The translations under genes were made by a program, and so were the position numbers. From positions 1-64,000 of the forward strand of contig SUZR01000012.1 in NCBI GenBank assembly GCA_015059845.1: a stretch of DNA of 64,000 bases, read 5' to 3'. The notes below the pieces were generated by a model. That model did no database searches and was not told where the DNA came from. It saw only the letters and a list, made by a program, of their open reading frames with translations. The DNA is from Rikenellaceae bacterium (GTDB lineage: Bacteria; Bacteroidota; Bacteroidia; Bacteroidales; Rikenellaceae). Each line of letters opens with the position of its first letter. The stretch's first letter is position 1. Below are positions 1 through 8,547 of this stretch, piece by piece.

Positions 1-725
1 ACGGTGCAGGCGGAAGCATCGAGGTGTGGTTTCGTCAGGTGCCCGATTTTGCGCGTCATTTCAATCTGTTGCTGGTTGATCTGGCGGGTCACGGTGGCTC
101 GGTGAGCGATGTCTTTTGCCGTGGACTCAATTTTGAGCGTATAGCCGATCAGGTGATGGATGTGGTTGATCACGTTGGTATTACGACATCTCATTTTATG
201 GGTCTGTCGCTGGGAAGCATCGTTGTTCGTGTCATTGCCGAGCGTTATCCCCATAGGGTGGAGAGTATGGTGCTGGCGGGAGCTGTCACCAAGCTCAGTG
301 CAAAGACCCGTCTGCTGATTCGTCTGGTGGATAAATTCAAGAACATCATCCCATACCGTCTGCTCAAGAAGATGATTGCAATGTGCATCATTCCGCAGCG
401 AAAATACCGCAAGTCAAAGGCTCTGTTCCTGAAGAGTGCCCAGAAGCTGAACTTCGACCATTTTCTGGAGTGGATGAAGCTGGGCGACAACATCAGCAAG
501 AAGATGGCTGATTTGTTTAGCCGTCAGATACTTATCCCCACGCTCTATGTTATGGGCGAGAATGATTATCTCTTCCTGCCGCAGGCTCGTGTAGCGGCCA
601 GTGAGGGCGGCGAAAAGGTCTCGATGGTGATTGTGCCCGATGCGGGTCACGTATGCAATGTCGATAACAAGAGTTTCTTCAATCGTGCCTCGATAGAGTT
701 CTTCAAGCAGTTCGGAAGGTTGTAG
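1..725 (+). CDS. alpha/beta hydrolase, 5'-truncated by the window
   Basis: The reading frame is open back to the first bases of the window and already encodes G-A-G-G-S before the first possible start, so the true N-terminus lies upstream. Visible hydrolase hallmarks are a glycine-rich oxyanion-hole stretch at the very start, a nucleophile elbow G-L-S-L-G with Ser near base 207, a late acid region (GENDYLF) and a C-terminal His in D-A-G-H. This is the order expected for a single-domain serine alpha/beta hydrolase of about 250-270 residues. The substrate cannot be told from sequence. It converges on the minus-strand mlaF-like gene, with a hairpin between them. Confidence 0.8.
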   Translation, partial: GAGGSIEVWFRQVPDFARHFNLLLVDLAGHGGSVSDVFCRGLNFERIADQVMDVVDHVGITTSHFMGLSLGSIVVRVIAERYPHRVESMVLAGAVTKLSAKTRLLIRLVDKFKNIIPYRLLKKMIAMCIIPQRKYRKSKALFLKSAQKLNFDHFLEWMKLGDNISKKMADLFSRQILIPTLYVMGENDYLFLPQARVAASEGGEKVSMVIVPDAGHVCNVDNKSFFNRASIEFFKQFGRL

Positions 726-750
726 TAGGTGGAGTGTGATTTAAGATAAA

Positions 751-782
751 ATAGGCTGTCGCAACTTTGTTGGACAGCCTAT
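751..782. terminator. bidirectional hairpin terminator
   Basis: A perfect 10-bp stem (ATAGGCTGTC paired with GACAGCCTAT) with a 12-base loop lies between two convergent genes. A-rich and T-rich flanks are weak, so it is a plausible shared terminator rather than a strong one. Confidence 0.6.
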
Positions 783-788
783 TGTGTT

Positions 789-1544
789 CTATTTGCTTGC
801 GCTTCGTGCGCGTTTTGCCATTGCAGAGGCGAAGACGAAGTCGCCCAGCTCCTTGTTGTCGGCGTGGAGGATATCATCCTTTGAGCCTTCCCACCACTTC
901 TCGCCTTCGTAGATAAAGACAATCTTCTCGCCAATCTCCATCACCGAGTTCATATCGTGGGTGTTGATGATGGTAGTGATGTTATACTCCTTGGTGATGT
1001 CGCTGATGAGGTTGTCAATCACGATGGATGTCTGCGGGTCAAGACCCGAGTTGGGCTCATCGCAGAAGAGGTAACGCGGATTCATTACGATAGCACGTGC
1101 AATAGCTGCACGCTTAACCATACCGCCACTCAGCTCCGAGGGGTAGAGATGGTGGGCATTATCCAGATTCACGCGCTTCAGGCAGAGATTAACTCGCTCC
1201 AACTTCTCCTCCTCCGACTGCTCGGTAAAGAGGTCAAGCGGTAGCTTTACATTCTCGGCCACGGTCGATGCGTCGAGCAGCGCTCCGCCCTGAAAAATCA
1301 TTCCCACATCTTTACGAATAGCCTTGCGGCTCTTGAAGTCGAGTGTCGAGAAGCATACATCATCATAATATATGGCTCCCTGGTCCACGTCGTGCAGGCC
1401 TACCAAACTCTTGAGCAACACTGTCTTACCCGAACCACTACGACCTATGATAAGGTTTGTCTGGCCAGTGCCGAACTCCACCGATATATCCTTAAGTACG
1501 GTGCGTCCGTCAAACGATTTTACTACATTTTCTGCCTTTATCAT
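789..1544 (-). CDS. MlaF-like ABC transporter ATP-binding protein
   Basis: ATPase subunit of an MlaFE-type importer/exporter that moves phospholipids or other hydrophobic molecules between the membranes. The Walker A is GRSGSGKT near residue 34, the signature is L-S-G-G-M-V-K-R, Walker B ends FCDEPNSGLD, and the H-loop is NTHD. The Met-for-Gln signature (LSGGM) is typical of the Mla branch. I place the start at the ATG whose bases overlap the TGA of the upstream permease (ATGA), giving 251 residues; a longer in-frame start 33 bases upstream lies inside the permease gene and adds unconserved residues. No MlaD-type substrate-binding gene is in the window. Confidence 0.88.
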   Translation of the reverse strand: MIKAENVVKSFDGRTVLKDISVEFGTGQTNLIIGRSGSGKTVLLKSLVGLHDVDQGAIYYDDVCFSTLDFKSRKAIRKDVGMIFQGGALLDASTVAENVKLPLDLFTEQSEEEKLERVNLCLKRVNLDNAHHLYPSELSGGMVKRAAIARAIVMNPRYLFCDEPNSGLDPQTSIVIDNLISDITKEYNITTIINTHDMNSVMEIGEKIVFIYEGEKWWEGSKDDILHADNKELGDFVFASAMAKRARSASK

Positions 1545-2284
1545 GTTCGTAGAAGTTGTGTTAATATGAGGTTGCAAATCATAATTACGATAGAGCTTAC
1601 TACCACGGCTTTGGTTGAGGCCTTACCTACCTCCAGCGAGTTACCCTTGGCGTAGTAGCCGCAGTAAGCCGATATGCTGGTGATGAAGAATGCGAAGAAT
1701 GCCATCTTCGTCAGTGCATACCATATCTCGTCGATGTAGAAGCAATACTTCAAACCATCGATATACTCGGTAGGATTCATAATGCCAGTCATCTCTGCGA
1801 TGCCGTAGCCGCCGGCAATTCCGATAAGCATACTGAAGATTGCCAGGAATGGGAAGAAAAATACCGTAGCCACAATTTTAGGCAAAATGAGATATGAGGC
1901 CGAGTTGACACCCATAATCTCCAGCGCGTCAATCTGTTCGGTGATGCGCATCGTACCAATCTCGGATGCGATATTCGAACCTACCTTACCCGCCAGAATA
2001 AGGGCTACGACCGTTGATGAAAACTCCAGAATCATCACCTCGCGTGTGGCGTATCCAATCATAAACTGCGGAATGAAGGGCGACTCCAGCGTGATGGCCA
2101 TCTGCAGGGTTACGGCCGAGCCGATAAAAACAGATATGATGGCCGTCAACCCGATGGAGTTGAGTCCCAGGGCTTCCATCTCGGCCATAATGCGGGTGTA
2201 GTAGATTCGCATCTTCTCGGGACGCGAAAAGACCTTCTGCATTAGCAATGTATAACGGCCTATGGATTCGAAAATGCTAAACAT
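1541..2284 (-). CDS. MlaE-type ABC transporter permease
   Basis: Integral membrane permease of 247 residues, the normal MlaE length. Several hydrophobic segments are visible, together with the conserved region E-I-G-T-M-R-I-T-E-Q-I-D-A-L near the middle, which in this family forms the coupling helix contacting the ATPase. It is translationally coupled to the ATPase gene by a 4-base ATGA overlap, so the two form one transporter. By family knowledge it works in outer-membrane lipid homeostasis; the exact cargo here is not known. The gene upstream encodes a small membrane protein and probably shares the transcript. Confidence 0.9.
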   Translation of the reverse strand: MFSIFESIGRYTLLMQKVFSRPEKMRIYYTRIMAEMEALGLNSIGLTAIISVFIGSAVTLQMAITLESPFIPQFMIGYATREVMILEFSSTVVALILAGKVGSNIASEIGTMRITEQIDALEIMGVNSASYLILPKIVATVFFFPFLAIFSMLIGIAGGYGIAEMTGIMNPTEYIDGLKYCFYIDEIWYALTKMAFFAFFITSISAYCGYYAKGNSLEVGKASTKAVVVSSIVIMICNLILTQLLRT

Positions 2285-2351
2285 TCTTTAATACTTAATT
2301 ATATCTATACTGTGCACTGTGTTTTGCGCTGCACTTATGTTTGCTGAAAAA

Positions 2352-2732
2352 TTACTTCTGCTCCTTTACCTCCTCGAAATCAACGTAATCGCCCACGTTG
2401 TCGTTGACACGCTTGGGGGGCTGCTGTGTTGTGGAGTGTACCTTTACCTCGCCCTCTTGCTTTGTCTCCTGACGACCATAATATTGGCCGGAGCCTCCCT
2501 GTCGAGATGTACGGCGAGCCTCCTTTTCCATATCGCGTGATGCACGGCGCAGACGGAATAGCAGAAAGGCGGGTATTGCAAGTGTAAATAACAACAGAAC
2601 GATAACTCCTATAAACAAAACACCAAATACCGAGGGGGCAAACACCAGCAACATCACAATTATAATCGTGGTGAGCGGATTGCGACTCACAAATCCTACA
2701 ATAGAGTCTATTATTGCTGAAAAAATATTCAT
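2352..2732 (-). CDS. small membrane protein, DUF4834-like
   Basis: A 126-residue protein with an N-terminal amphipathic segment, a hydrophobic block at about residues 18-58 that could form two membrane helices, then a basic Arg-rich stretch (FRLRRASRDMEKEARRTSR) and a polar tail. The pattern matches Bacteroidetes-restricted small proteins grouped as DUF4834; I recognise the layout, not a strong motif. It is first in a likely operon with the MlaE and MlaF genes, 68 bases downstream. Function unknown; the position suggests an envelope role. Confidence 0.6.
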   Translation of the reverse strand: MNIFSAIIDSIVGFVSRNPLTTIIIVMLLVFAPSVFGVLFIGVIVLLLFTLAIPAFLLFRLRRASRDMEKEARRTSRQGGSGQYYGRQETKQEGEVKVHSTTQQPPKRVNDNVGDYVDFEEVKEQK

Positions 2733-2761
2733 TTTATTCCTTATTAACTAATAATGCTTGG

Positions 2762-2769
2762 CAAAATTA
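2762..2769 (-). promoter_or_regulatory. -7 box (TAATTTTG) for the DUF4834-mlaEF unit
   Basis: Exact match on the minus strand to the Bacteroidetes -7 consensus TAnnTTTG, about 30 bases before the start codon. No clear -33 box. Confidence 0.45.
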
Positions 2770-2823
2770 CAAAAAAATCGCCATTTACCTATATTATCTG
2801 CTCGCAGTATGGATAAAAAGTAT

Positions 2824-2831
2824 TAATTTTG
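2824..2831 (+). promoter_or_regulatory. -7 box (TAATTTTG) for purB
   Basis: Match to TAnnTTTG 23 bases before the purB start codon. The upstream half of the promoter is not obvious. Confidence 0.4.
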
Positions 2832-2854
2832 AAGCCAAATAAACCGATTCTAAT

Positions 2855-4198
2855 ATGTCACATCAACTTTTATCAATTTCGCCGGTCGATGGCCGCTATA
2901 ATAAAGTAACGTCCGCTTTGTCGGATTATTTTTCAGAGTACGCACTTATTCGCTATCGTGTGCGTGTCGAGGTAGAGTATTTTATCGCTCTGTGCGAGTT
3001 GCCCTTGCCGCAGCTTGCGGGCGTGCCCAAGTCGGCATACGATGAGTTGCGCAAGCTCTATACCGAGTTTACAATGGAGGACGCTCTGCACGTAAAGGAG
3101 ATTGAGAGCGTGACAAACCACGATGTAAAGGCCGTAGAGTATCTGCTGAAGGAGAAGCTCGAGCAGCTGGGCCTGAACGACTACCGCGAGTTTGTACACT
3201 TCGGTCTTACCTCGCAGGATATCAACAATACGGCTACGCCGCTTCTGCTGGAGGAGGCTTTGGCTGAGGTGTATCTGCCTGCATTGCACGACCTGGTAGA
3301 TAAGATTTACTCTCTTGCCGAGCAGTGGGAGGATGTTCCTATGTTGGCACACACTCACGGTCAGCCCGCATCGCCTACACGCTTGGGTAAGGAGTTTAAG
3401 GTGTTTGTGGAGCGCTTGGAGCGTCAGATTGACCTTCTGCAGGAGATTGAGCCTATGGCTAAGTTTGGCGGTGCTACGGGCGGATTCAATGCTCACCACG
3501 TAGCTTATCCCGAGATTGATTGGGTGGAGTTTGGTAACAACTTCGTTGACTCTTTGGGTCTGGTACGTGCGCAGTACACTACACAGATTGAGCACTACGA
3601 TAACCTGGCAGCTACATTTGATGCACTGAAGCGTATCAATACCATCCTTACGGACCTTGCACGCGATATGTGGACCTATATATCTATGGAGTACTTCCGC
3701 CAGCAGGTCAAGAAGGGCGAGGTAGGCTCATCGGCTATGCCTCATAAGGTTAATCCTATTGACTTTGAGAATGCAGAGGGTAACTTCGGCGTAGCAAATG
3801 CTATCTACGAGCATCTTGCAGCTAAACTTCCCATCTCGCGTATGCAGCGCGATTTGACCGACTCAACTGTTTTGCGTAATGTTGGTGTTCCCGTGGCTCA
3901 CTCGCTTATCGGTTTTGCGTCGTTGCAGAAGGGCTTGGGTAAGGTTATCTTGAATGAAGCGGCTCTCGCTGCCGATTTGGAGGATAACTGGGCCGTTGTA
4001 GCTGAGGCTATGCAGACTATCCTGCGTCGTGAGGCATACCCCAATCCTTACGAGGCGTTGAAGGCTTTGACTCGTACGGGCGGACACATCACCGAGCAGA
4101 CTATCAAGGAGTTTGTTGAGGGCTTGGATGTTAGCGAGAGCGTTAAGGCTGAGTTGCGTGTCATCACACCGCACAACTACACAGGTATGGTAAAGTAG
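2855..4198 (+). CDS. purB: adenylosuccinate lyase
   Basis: Cytosolic enzyme that splits SAICAR to AICAR and adenylosuccinate to AMP, releasing fumarate, in purine synthesis. The 447-residue length fits. The fumarase/ASL superfamily signature G-S-S-A-M-P-H-K-V-N-P is present near residue 292, the T-H-G-Q-P-A region holding a catalytic His is near residue 168, and TSQDINNTA lies near residue 119. The gene is monocistronic: it has its own promoter and ends 18 bases before a strong hairpin terminator. No oddities. Confidence 0.97.
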   Translation: MSHQLLSISPVDGRYNKVTSALSDYFSEYALIRYRVRVEVEYFIALCELPLPQLAGVPKSAYDELRKLYTEFTMEDALHVKEIESVTNHDVKAVEYLLKEKLEQLGLNDYREFVHFGLTSQDINNTATPLLLEEALAEVYLPALHDLVDKIYSLAEQWEDVPMLAHTHGQPASPTRLGKEFKVFVERLERQIDLLQEIEPMAKFGGATGGFNAHHVAYPEIDWVEFGNNFVDSLGLVRAQYTTQIEHYDNLAATFDALKRINTILTDLARDMWTYISMEYFRQQVKKGEVGSSAMPHKVNPIDFENAEGNFGVANAIYEHLAAKLPISRMQRDLTDSTVLRNVGVPVAHSLIGFASLQKGLGKVILNEAALAADLEDNWAVVAEAMQTILRREAYPNPYEALKALTRTGGHITEQTIKEFVEGLDVSESVKAELRVITPHNYTGMVK

Positions 4199-4216
4199 AG
4201 TTTATACTATACTAAC

Positions 4217-4253
4217 AAAAACGGCTGTCAACTTCTGCTGACAGCCGTTTTTT
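4217..4253 (+). terminator. rho-independent terminator of purB
   Basis: Perfect stem ACGGCTGTCA / TGACAGCCGT with a short loop, flanked by A-run and T-run, so it may also act on the convergent methyltransferase gene. Confidence 0.85.
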
Positions 4254-4293
4254 ATAACACCTATAATACTTATAGCACTTATCCTTAATAATT

Positions 4294-5490
4294 CTACTCC
4301 ACATACAAAACCAATCCCTTCAAATACTCGCCCTCGGGGTGGTAGATGTTGATGGGGTGGTCGGCGGGTTGTGTCAGCTGGTGAAGGATACGCACCTTGC
4401 GACCTGCGATAGCGGCCGCCGAGAAGACGGTGGTACGGAACAGCTCCTTACTTACGGCCTGCGAGCAGGAGAAGGTAAAGAGAATACCTCCGCTCTTAAT
4501 CTGCGCGAGGGCGCGGGCATTGATGCGCTTATATCCCTGCATAGCATTTCCCAGCACCTTGTGATGCTTGGCAAAGGCGGGCGGGTCGAGGATGATAAGG
4601 TCGTACTTGTCTCCGATATGTTTCAGATACTCAACAGCATCGGCCGCCACAGCCTCGTGGGGATACTCCTCGCCGAAGTTCAGGCGCATATTCTCATCGG
4701 CAAGCTGCACGGCACGCTCCGAAGCATCCACCGAGCATACCTCCACAGCGCCTCCCGATGCGGCATACACAGAGAATCCTCCCGTATAGCAGAATGTATT
4801 GAGTACGGTGCGGCCCTTAGCATAGTGGCGTACCAGTTCGCGGTTGCGGCGCTGGTCGAGGAAGAAACCTGTCTTCTGTCCCTCCTCCCAATTTACGAGG
4901 AATTTTTCGCCATTCTCCAATACAACATTGGCTTTCTTATCGGCGTGACCCCAGATATAGCCGTCAACGGCATTCAGCCCTGCCTTGAAGGGTACGGTCT
5001 GCGAGCTCTTGTCGTAGATAGCCGTCAGACGGTCGCCATACACCGTGCGCAGCGCCTCGGCAATAGCCATACGCGATAGGTACATACCCACCGAGTGGCA
5101 CTGAACAACGGCTGTGCAGTCGTAGATATCGATAACCAATCCCGGCAGAGAGTCACCCTCGCCGTGTACCAGACGATAGCAGTTTGTCTGCTCGTTGTCG
5201 GTGAGAGCCAGCGTGCGGCGCACATCGTAGGCTACGGCGATGCGATGATTCCACCACGCCTGGTCAATCTGCTCCTGCTCCTCGAAGGTGAGCACACGCA
5301 CCGCGATGGAGCCGATTTGGTAGTGTCCGCGTGCAATAAAACTACCCGAGCGGGTGTACACATCTACAATCTCACCCTCCTTCAGCTCGCCTTCGCACTT
5401 CACGTGTTCGATAGCCCCAGAAAAAATCCAGGGGTGACGGCGTAGGAGCGACTCCTCCTTTCCGCGACGAAGATAAATTTCTGCTCTCAT
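4294..5490 (-). CDS. class I SAM-dependent RNA methyltransferase, RlmI-like
   Basis: A 398-residue protein with the RlmI/YccW layout: an N-terminal PUA-like domain (about residues 1-75, starting A-E-I-Y-L-R-R-G-K-E), a central domain with K-T-G-F-F-L-D-Q-R, and a Rossmann methyltransferase domain with L-N-T-F-C-Y-T-G-G-F-S and I-L-D-P-P-A-F. By family it makes 5-methylcytosine in 23S rRNA (C1962 in E. coli), with the Cys of the T-F-S-C-S motif near residue 344 expected to be catalytic. It starts one base after the stop of the upstream exonuclease gene, so recQ, the exonuclease and this gene probably share a transcript. Confidence 0.88.
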   Translation of the reverse strand: MRAEIYLRRGKEESLLRRHPWIFSGAIEHVKCEGELKEGEIVDVYTRSGSFIARGHYQIGSIAVRVLTFEEQEQIDQAWWNHRIAVAYDVRRTLALTDNEQTNCYRLVHGEGDSLPGLVIDIYDCTAVVQCHSVGMYLSRMAIAEALRTVYGDRLTAIYDKSSQTVPFKAGLNAVDGYIWGHADKKANVVLENGEKFLVNWEEGQKTGFFLDQRRNRELVRHYAKGRTVLNTFCYTGGFSVYAASGGAVEVCSVDASERAVQLADENMRLNFGEEYPHEAVAADAVEYLKHIGDKYDLIILDPPAFAKHHKVLGNAMQGYKRINARALAQIKSGGILFTFSCSQAVSKELFRTTVFSAAAIAGRKVRILHQLTQPADHPINIYHPEGEYLKGLVLYVE

Positions 5491-5491
5491 C

Positions 5492-6247
5492 TTATTGTTG
5501 TTTTTCTCTGTTTTCTCTCCTGTTTCTATGCTGTGTGTAGTTAGCGCGGTGGCGCGGTCGGGGCTTATGCTCCTTGGCGTGCGCCTTTTGTTCTGGCTGC
5601 TCCACCCTTACCTCCATATCTTTGGGTAGGGGAGTTATGGGCGGTATTGCCATCAGCTTTTCGTATATGCTTATGCATACCCACGCATCCGTCGCTGCAT
5701 ACATCTGCTGCTGCGGGGTGAGCGTCGAGGCCTCCCAGTTGCTTAGTCGCTGGGCCTTCGATACCCGCTGCCCGAGGACTATGGCCGACATCTTGCGCAG
5801 GCTCTTCTCCTCAATGCCCCAGTGCGATGCCATATGTTGCAGGTCCACAAATCCTCGCTCGTTGAAGTGGCGTAAGACGTGCAGCGAACGTAGGTCGCCC
5901 GCCACGTCGGCACCAATCTTTATGATGTTGGGGTTGGATAATATCTTCAGTAGCGAGTTGTGTAACTTGGCGCGACACAGGCGAATAAGATAGCATCGCT
6001 CGTGAGTTGACAGCTGCAATAGCGCTACGCGGTTGGTAACTCCAGCCTTGAACGAGGGGCGTGTCTCGGTGTCGAAACCGATTATCTGCTGTCCGGCAAG
6101 GTCACGACAAACGGCATCTATCTGCTCCTCACGGTCGACGATGATTATGCGCCCGTTGAAGTGAGCCGAGGGTAGCTCGGCTGTCTGCTCGTTTGTTATC
6201 GTTGCTTGGAATACCATATTTGATTTTTGAGCCCCAAAGTTACTCAT
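5492..6247 (-). CDS. RNase D-like 3'-5' exonuclease
   Basis: DEDD-family 3'-5' exonuclease domain of RNase D type. Exo I is visible as I-G-F-D-T-E-T near residue 54, followed by a middle acidic motif (IKIGADVAGD) and a late Y-A-A-T-D-A-W motif that makes it a DEDDy member. The HRDC domain of true RNase D is absent; instead there is a strongly basic tail rich in His, Arg and Lys (last 35 residues) that may bind RNA. The start used overlaps the recQ stop by 8 bases; an alternative ATG lies 30 bases further in. The exact RNA or DNA substrate is unknown. Confidence 0.82.
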   Translation of the reverse strand: MSNFGAQKSNMVFQATITNEQTAELPSAHFNGRIIIVDREEQIDAVCRDLAGQQIIGFDTETRPSFKAGVTNRVALLQLSTHERCYLIRLCRAKLHNSLLKILSNPNIIKIGADVAGDLRSLHVLRHFNERGFVDLQHMASHWGIEEKSLRKMSAIVLGQRVSKAQRLSNWEASTLTPQQQMYAATDAWVCISIYEKLMAIPPITPLPKDMEVRVEQPEQKAHAKEHKPRPRHRANYTQHRNRRENREKQQ

Positions 6248-8162
6248 TAATTATCAGTTTTCCGCTTATAGCGGCGGAAATTTTACCCTCCTCCTTCAAC
6301 TTGTCCACCATTGCGGCGACTCTTTTGGGGTCAATCTTTATCTCGCGGCATAGCTCGCGCACATCCAGTTGACCCTCGCGTAGCAGCTCAATAATCGTCT
6401 TAGATAACTGCTCCGCATCGCCTTTTGAACGACGCTTTTCAGCCAGGCATACATCGCAACTACCGCACGCAACCGCCTCGTTGTCACCGAAGTATCGTTG
6501 CAACATAACGCTTCGGCACTCCGTTTCGGTTGAGGCGTACAGGCGCATATTCTCAAAGCGCTCCGACATCAGATTCTTGCGATGCAGATACGTGTCGGGC
6601 GAGATGTAGAGGTCTTTGGTGGGCAGACGCTCCTCGTTGAGGAATAGTATTGGCGAGGTGTTGGAGGGTATGTAACGAATAATGCGTATCTGCCACATCC
6701 GTTTCAGCAGCTCCTTCACGCGCTCGACCGTATAGCCGCTTGTGGTGGCGATAACCTGCTCGTTGATGGCTCGAAACTCGGTGAAGACGCCGTCGTAGAG
6801 CCGTAATATGGTGCGGATTATATGGTCTAACTCGTTGCGCCCCACACGTATGCGATACAACTCGTCACGACTTACGCAGAAGAGTATGCGGGCGGGATTT
6901 TCCATCTCCTCGGTAAGGGTCATATAGCCGTTCTGCTCCAGAAGTTTCAGGGCAGCACGTACCTTGCCTATGTAGATATGCTCGCGGCGGCAGAACTCGT
7001 GAATATTGAAGACAAACGAAGCCTGATAACCATCGCCAACGGCAACCTGAATGAAGTCGCATATCTTCTCATAAATCGATTTTATCTCCTCCAATGGCGG
7101 GAACTCCGCATCGAACCGTTTCACAATCTTGCTATCATCGTCCGACGACACCAATAGCAGTGCGTAGCTGCGTTGTCCGTCACGGCCGGCACGTCCCGCC
7201 TCTTGATAGTAGCTCTCCAGCGAGTCACACATAGTGTAATGTACAACAAATCGCACATCGGCCTTGTCTATACCCATACCGAATGCGTTGGTTGCCACCA
7301 TTATACGCACCTTGCCCGAGGTCCACTCCTCCTGACGAATATTACGTTCGGCGTGGGGTAGTCCTGCGTGGTAATAGGATACGGATATGCCTTGACGCTG
7401 AAGCTCCTCGGCAAGTTTTTCACACCCCTCGCGTGAGCGCATATATACGATTCCTGAGCCTGCAACGTTGTGAATCACTCGCAGCAGTTGCTCTGTTTTA
7501 TCGTCCGTATGGCGTACGGCGTATGAGAGGTTTGGGCGGGCGAAGCTGCTGCGGATTATGTTTTGGGTTGTGAAGCCGAGCTGCTTCATAATATCCTCCG
7601 ACACCATCTTCGTAGCCGAAGCTGTAAGGGCCAAAACGGGGGTGTCGGGCAGCAGCTTGCGAATCTCGGCAATGCGCAGATATGAGGGGCGGAAATCGTA
7701 CCCCCACTGCGAGATGCAGTGCGCCTCATCTACGGCCAGCAGCGAAACATTCATACGCTGTATGCGCAGTCGAAAGGCCTCTGTTGCAAGGCGTTCGGGG
7801 GCTACATATAGAAACTTTACATCGCCGTAAACGCAGTTGTCGAGTGCGATATCTATCTGCGAATATGACAAGCCCGAATGAATTGCCGTGGCATTTACAC
7901 CCATCCGTTTGAGCCTATCCACCTGGTCCTTCATCAGCGCAATGAGCGGTGTCACAACAACGCACAGCCCCTCGCGCGATAGCGTGGGAACCTGATATGT
8001 CAACGACTTTCCTCCTCCCGTCGGCATAAGCGCAAGCGTGTCACGCCCCTCCATAATGGAGCGGATAATCGCCTCCTGCCCGGGACGGAAATCGCTGTAT
8101 CCCCAATATTTATTGAGCGTAGCTTTGAGATTGGTACCTATTTTATCGTTGTGGGTTGTCAT
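6240..8162 (-). CDS. recQ: ATP-dependent DNA helicase RecQ
   Basis: Superfamily 2 3'-5' DNA helicase for recombination repair. Starting at M-T-T-H-N-D-K it is 640 residues; a longer open frame upstream runs across the divergent gene and lacks family similarity, so I reject it. Motif 0 (YWGYSDFRPGQEA), Walker A (T-G-G-G-K-S), DEAH with C-I-S-Q-W-G-Y-D-F, and motif VI (Q-E-A-G-R-A-G-R-D) are present. The zinc-binding region has R-x7-C...C-G-S-C-D-V-C near residue 575. The HRDC domain seems replaced by a short C-terminal winged-helix-like segment, as in shorter RecQs. Confidence 0.95.
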   Translation of the reverse strand: MTTHNDKIGTNLKATLNKYWGYSDFRPGQEAIIRSIMEGRDTLALMPTGGGKSLTYQVPTLSREGLCVVVTPLIALMKDQVDRLKRMGVNATAIHSGLSYSQIDIALDNCVYGDVKFLYVAPERLATEAFRLRIQRMNVSLLAVDEAHCISQWGYDFRPSYLRIAEIRKLLPDTPVLALTASATKMVSEDIMKQLGFTTQNIIRSSFARPNLSYAVRHTDDKTEQLLRVIHNVAGSGIVYMRSREGCEKLAEELQRQGISVSYYHAGLPHAERNIRQEEWTSGKVRIMVATNAFGMGIDKADVRFVVHYTMCDSLESYYQEAGRAGRDGQRSYALLLVSSDDDSKIVKRFDAEFPPLEEIKSIYEKICDFIQVAVGDGYQASFVFNIHEFCRREHIYIGKVRAALKLLEQNGYMTLTEEMENPARILFCVSRDELYRIRVGRNELDHIIRTILRLYDGVFTEFRAINEQVIATTSGYTVERVKELLKRMWQIRIIRYIPSNTSPILFLNEERLPTKDLYISPDTYLHRKNLMSERFENMRLYASTETECRSVMLQRYFGDNEAVACGSCDVCLAEKRRSKGDAEQLSKTIIELLREGQLDVRELCREIKIDPKRVAAMVDKLKEEGKISAAISGKLIINE

Positions 8163-8168
8163 ATGGCG

Positions 8169-8176
8169 CAAATTTA
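8169..8176 (-). promoter_or_regulatory. -7 box (TAAATTTG) immediately before recQ
   Basis: Exact TAnnTTTG on the minus strand, only six bases before the recQ ATG. Transcription would then start at or within a few bases of the start codon, implying a leaderless or nearly leaderless mRNA. Confidence 0.5.
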
Positions 8177-8208
8177 GCAAAAAACCTGTGCATTTGTCAA
8201 TTTTTTCG

Positions 8209-8216
8209 TATATTTG
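8209..8216 (+). promoter_or_regulatory. -7 box (TATATTTG) for the lone pqqD-like gene
   Basis: Exact TAnnTTTG match 28 bases before the ATG of the PqqD-like gene, divergent from the recQ promoter 33 bases away. Confidence 0.6.
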
Positions 8217-8243
8217 TAGCTGAATAAAAAGGTTTTGTCTGTA

Positions 8244-8510
8244 ATGAGAATTAAGCAAGGTTGTAAGGTGCGCGAGATTGCCGGAGAGAATGTGGTGATT
8301 ATGCAGGGTCAGCACGGTGCTGATTTTACGCGTATTATCACTCTCAACGATAGTGCGTTGCTCTTGTGGCAGGTTCTGCTTGAGCAAGACTTTACCCTCG
8401 AAGGGGTTGCCGAGGTGCTGACCTCCAATTTCGAGGTTGACAACACTACCGCTATGCGTGACGCCCAAAAGTGGGTCGAGCGTATGCAGGAGTGCGGTTT
8501 GATTGAGTAA
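8244..8510 (+). CDS. PqqD-like peptide-binding protein (orphan copy)
   Basis: An 88-residue protein with the PqqD fold signature: R-E-I-A-G-E near the start, then I-I-T-L-N-D-S-A-L-L-L-W, then F-T-L-E and a C-terminal C-G-L-I-E. PqqD domains bind the leader peptide of ribosomally made peptides and hand it to a modifying or processing enzyme. The ATG is preferred over a TTG nine bases upstream. It aligns without gaps to the second PqqD-like protein near 16.5 kb, with about 45 per cent identity by eye. No peptide, exporter or modification enzyme adjoins it; the next gene, 37 bases on, is a metal-binding secreted protein. Confidence 0.8.
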   Translation: MRIKQGCKVREIAGENVVIMQGQHGADFTRIITLNDSALLLWQVLLEQDFTLEGVAEVLTSNFEVDNTTAMRDAQKWVERMQECGLIE

Positions 8511-8547
8511 TGAATAAACCAGGCAAGAAGGAATAACCCAAATAATA

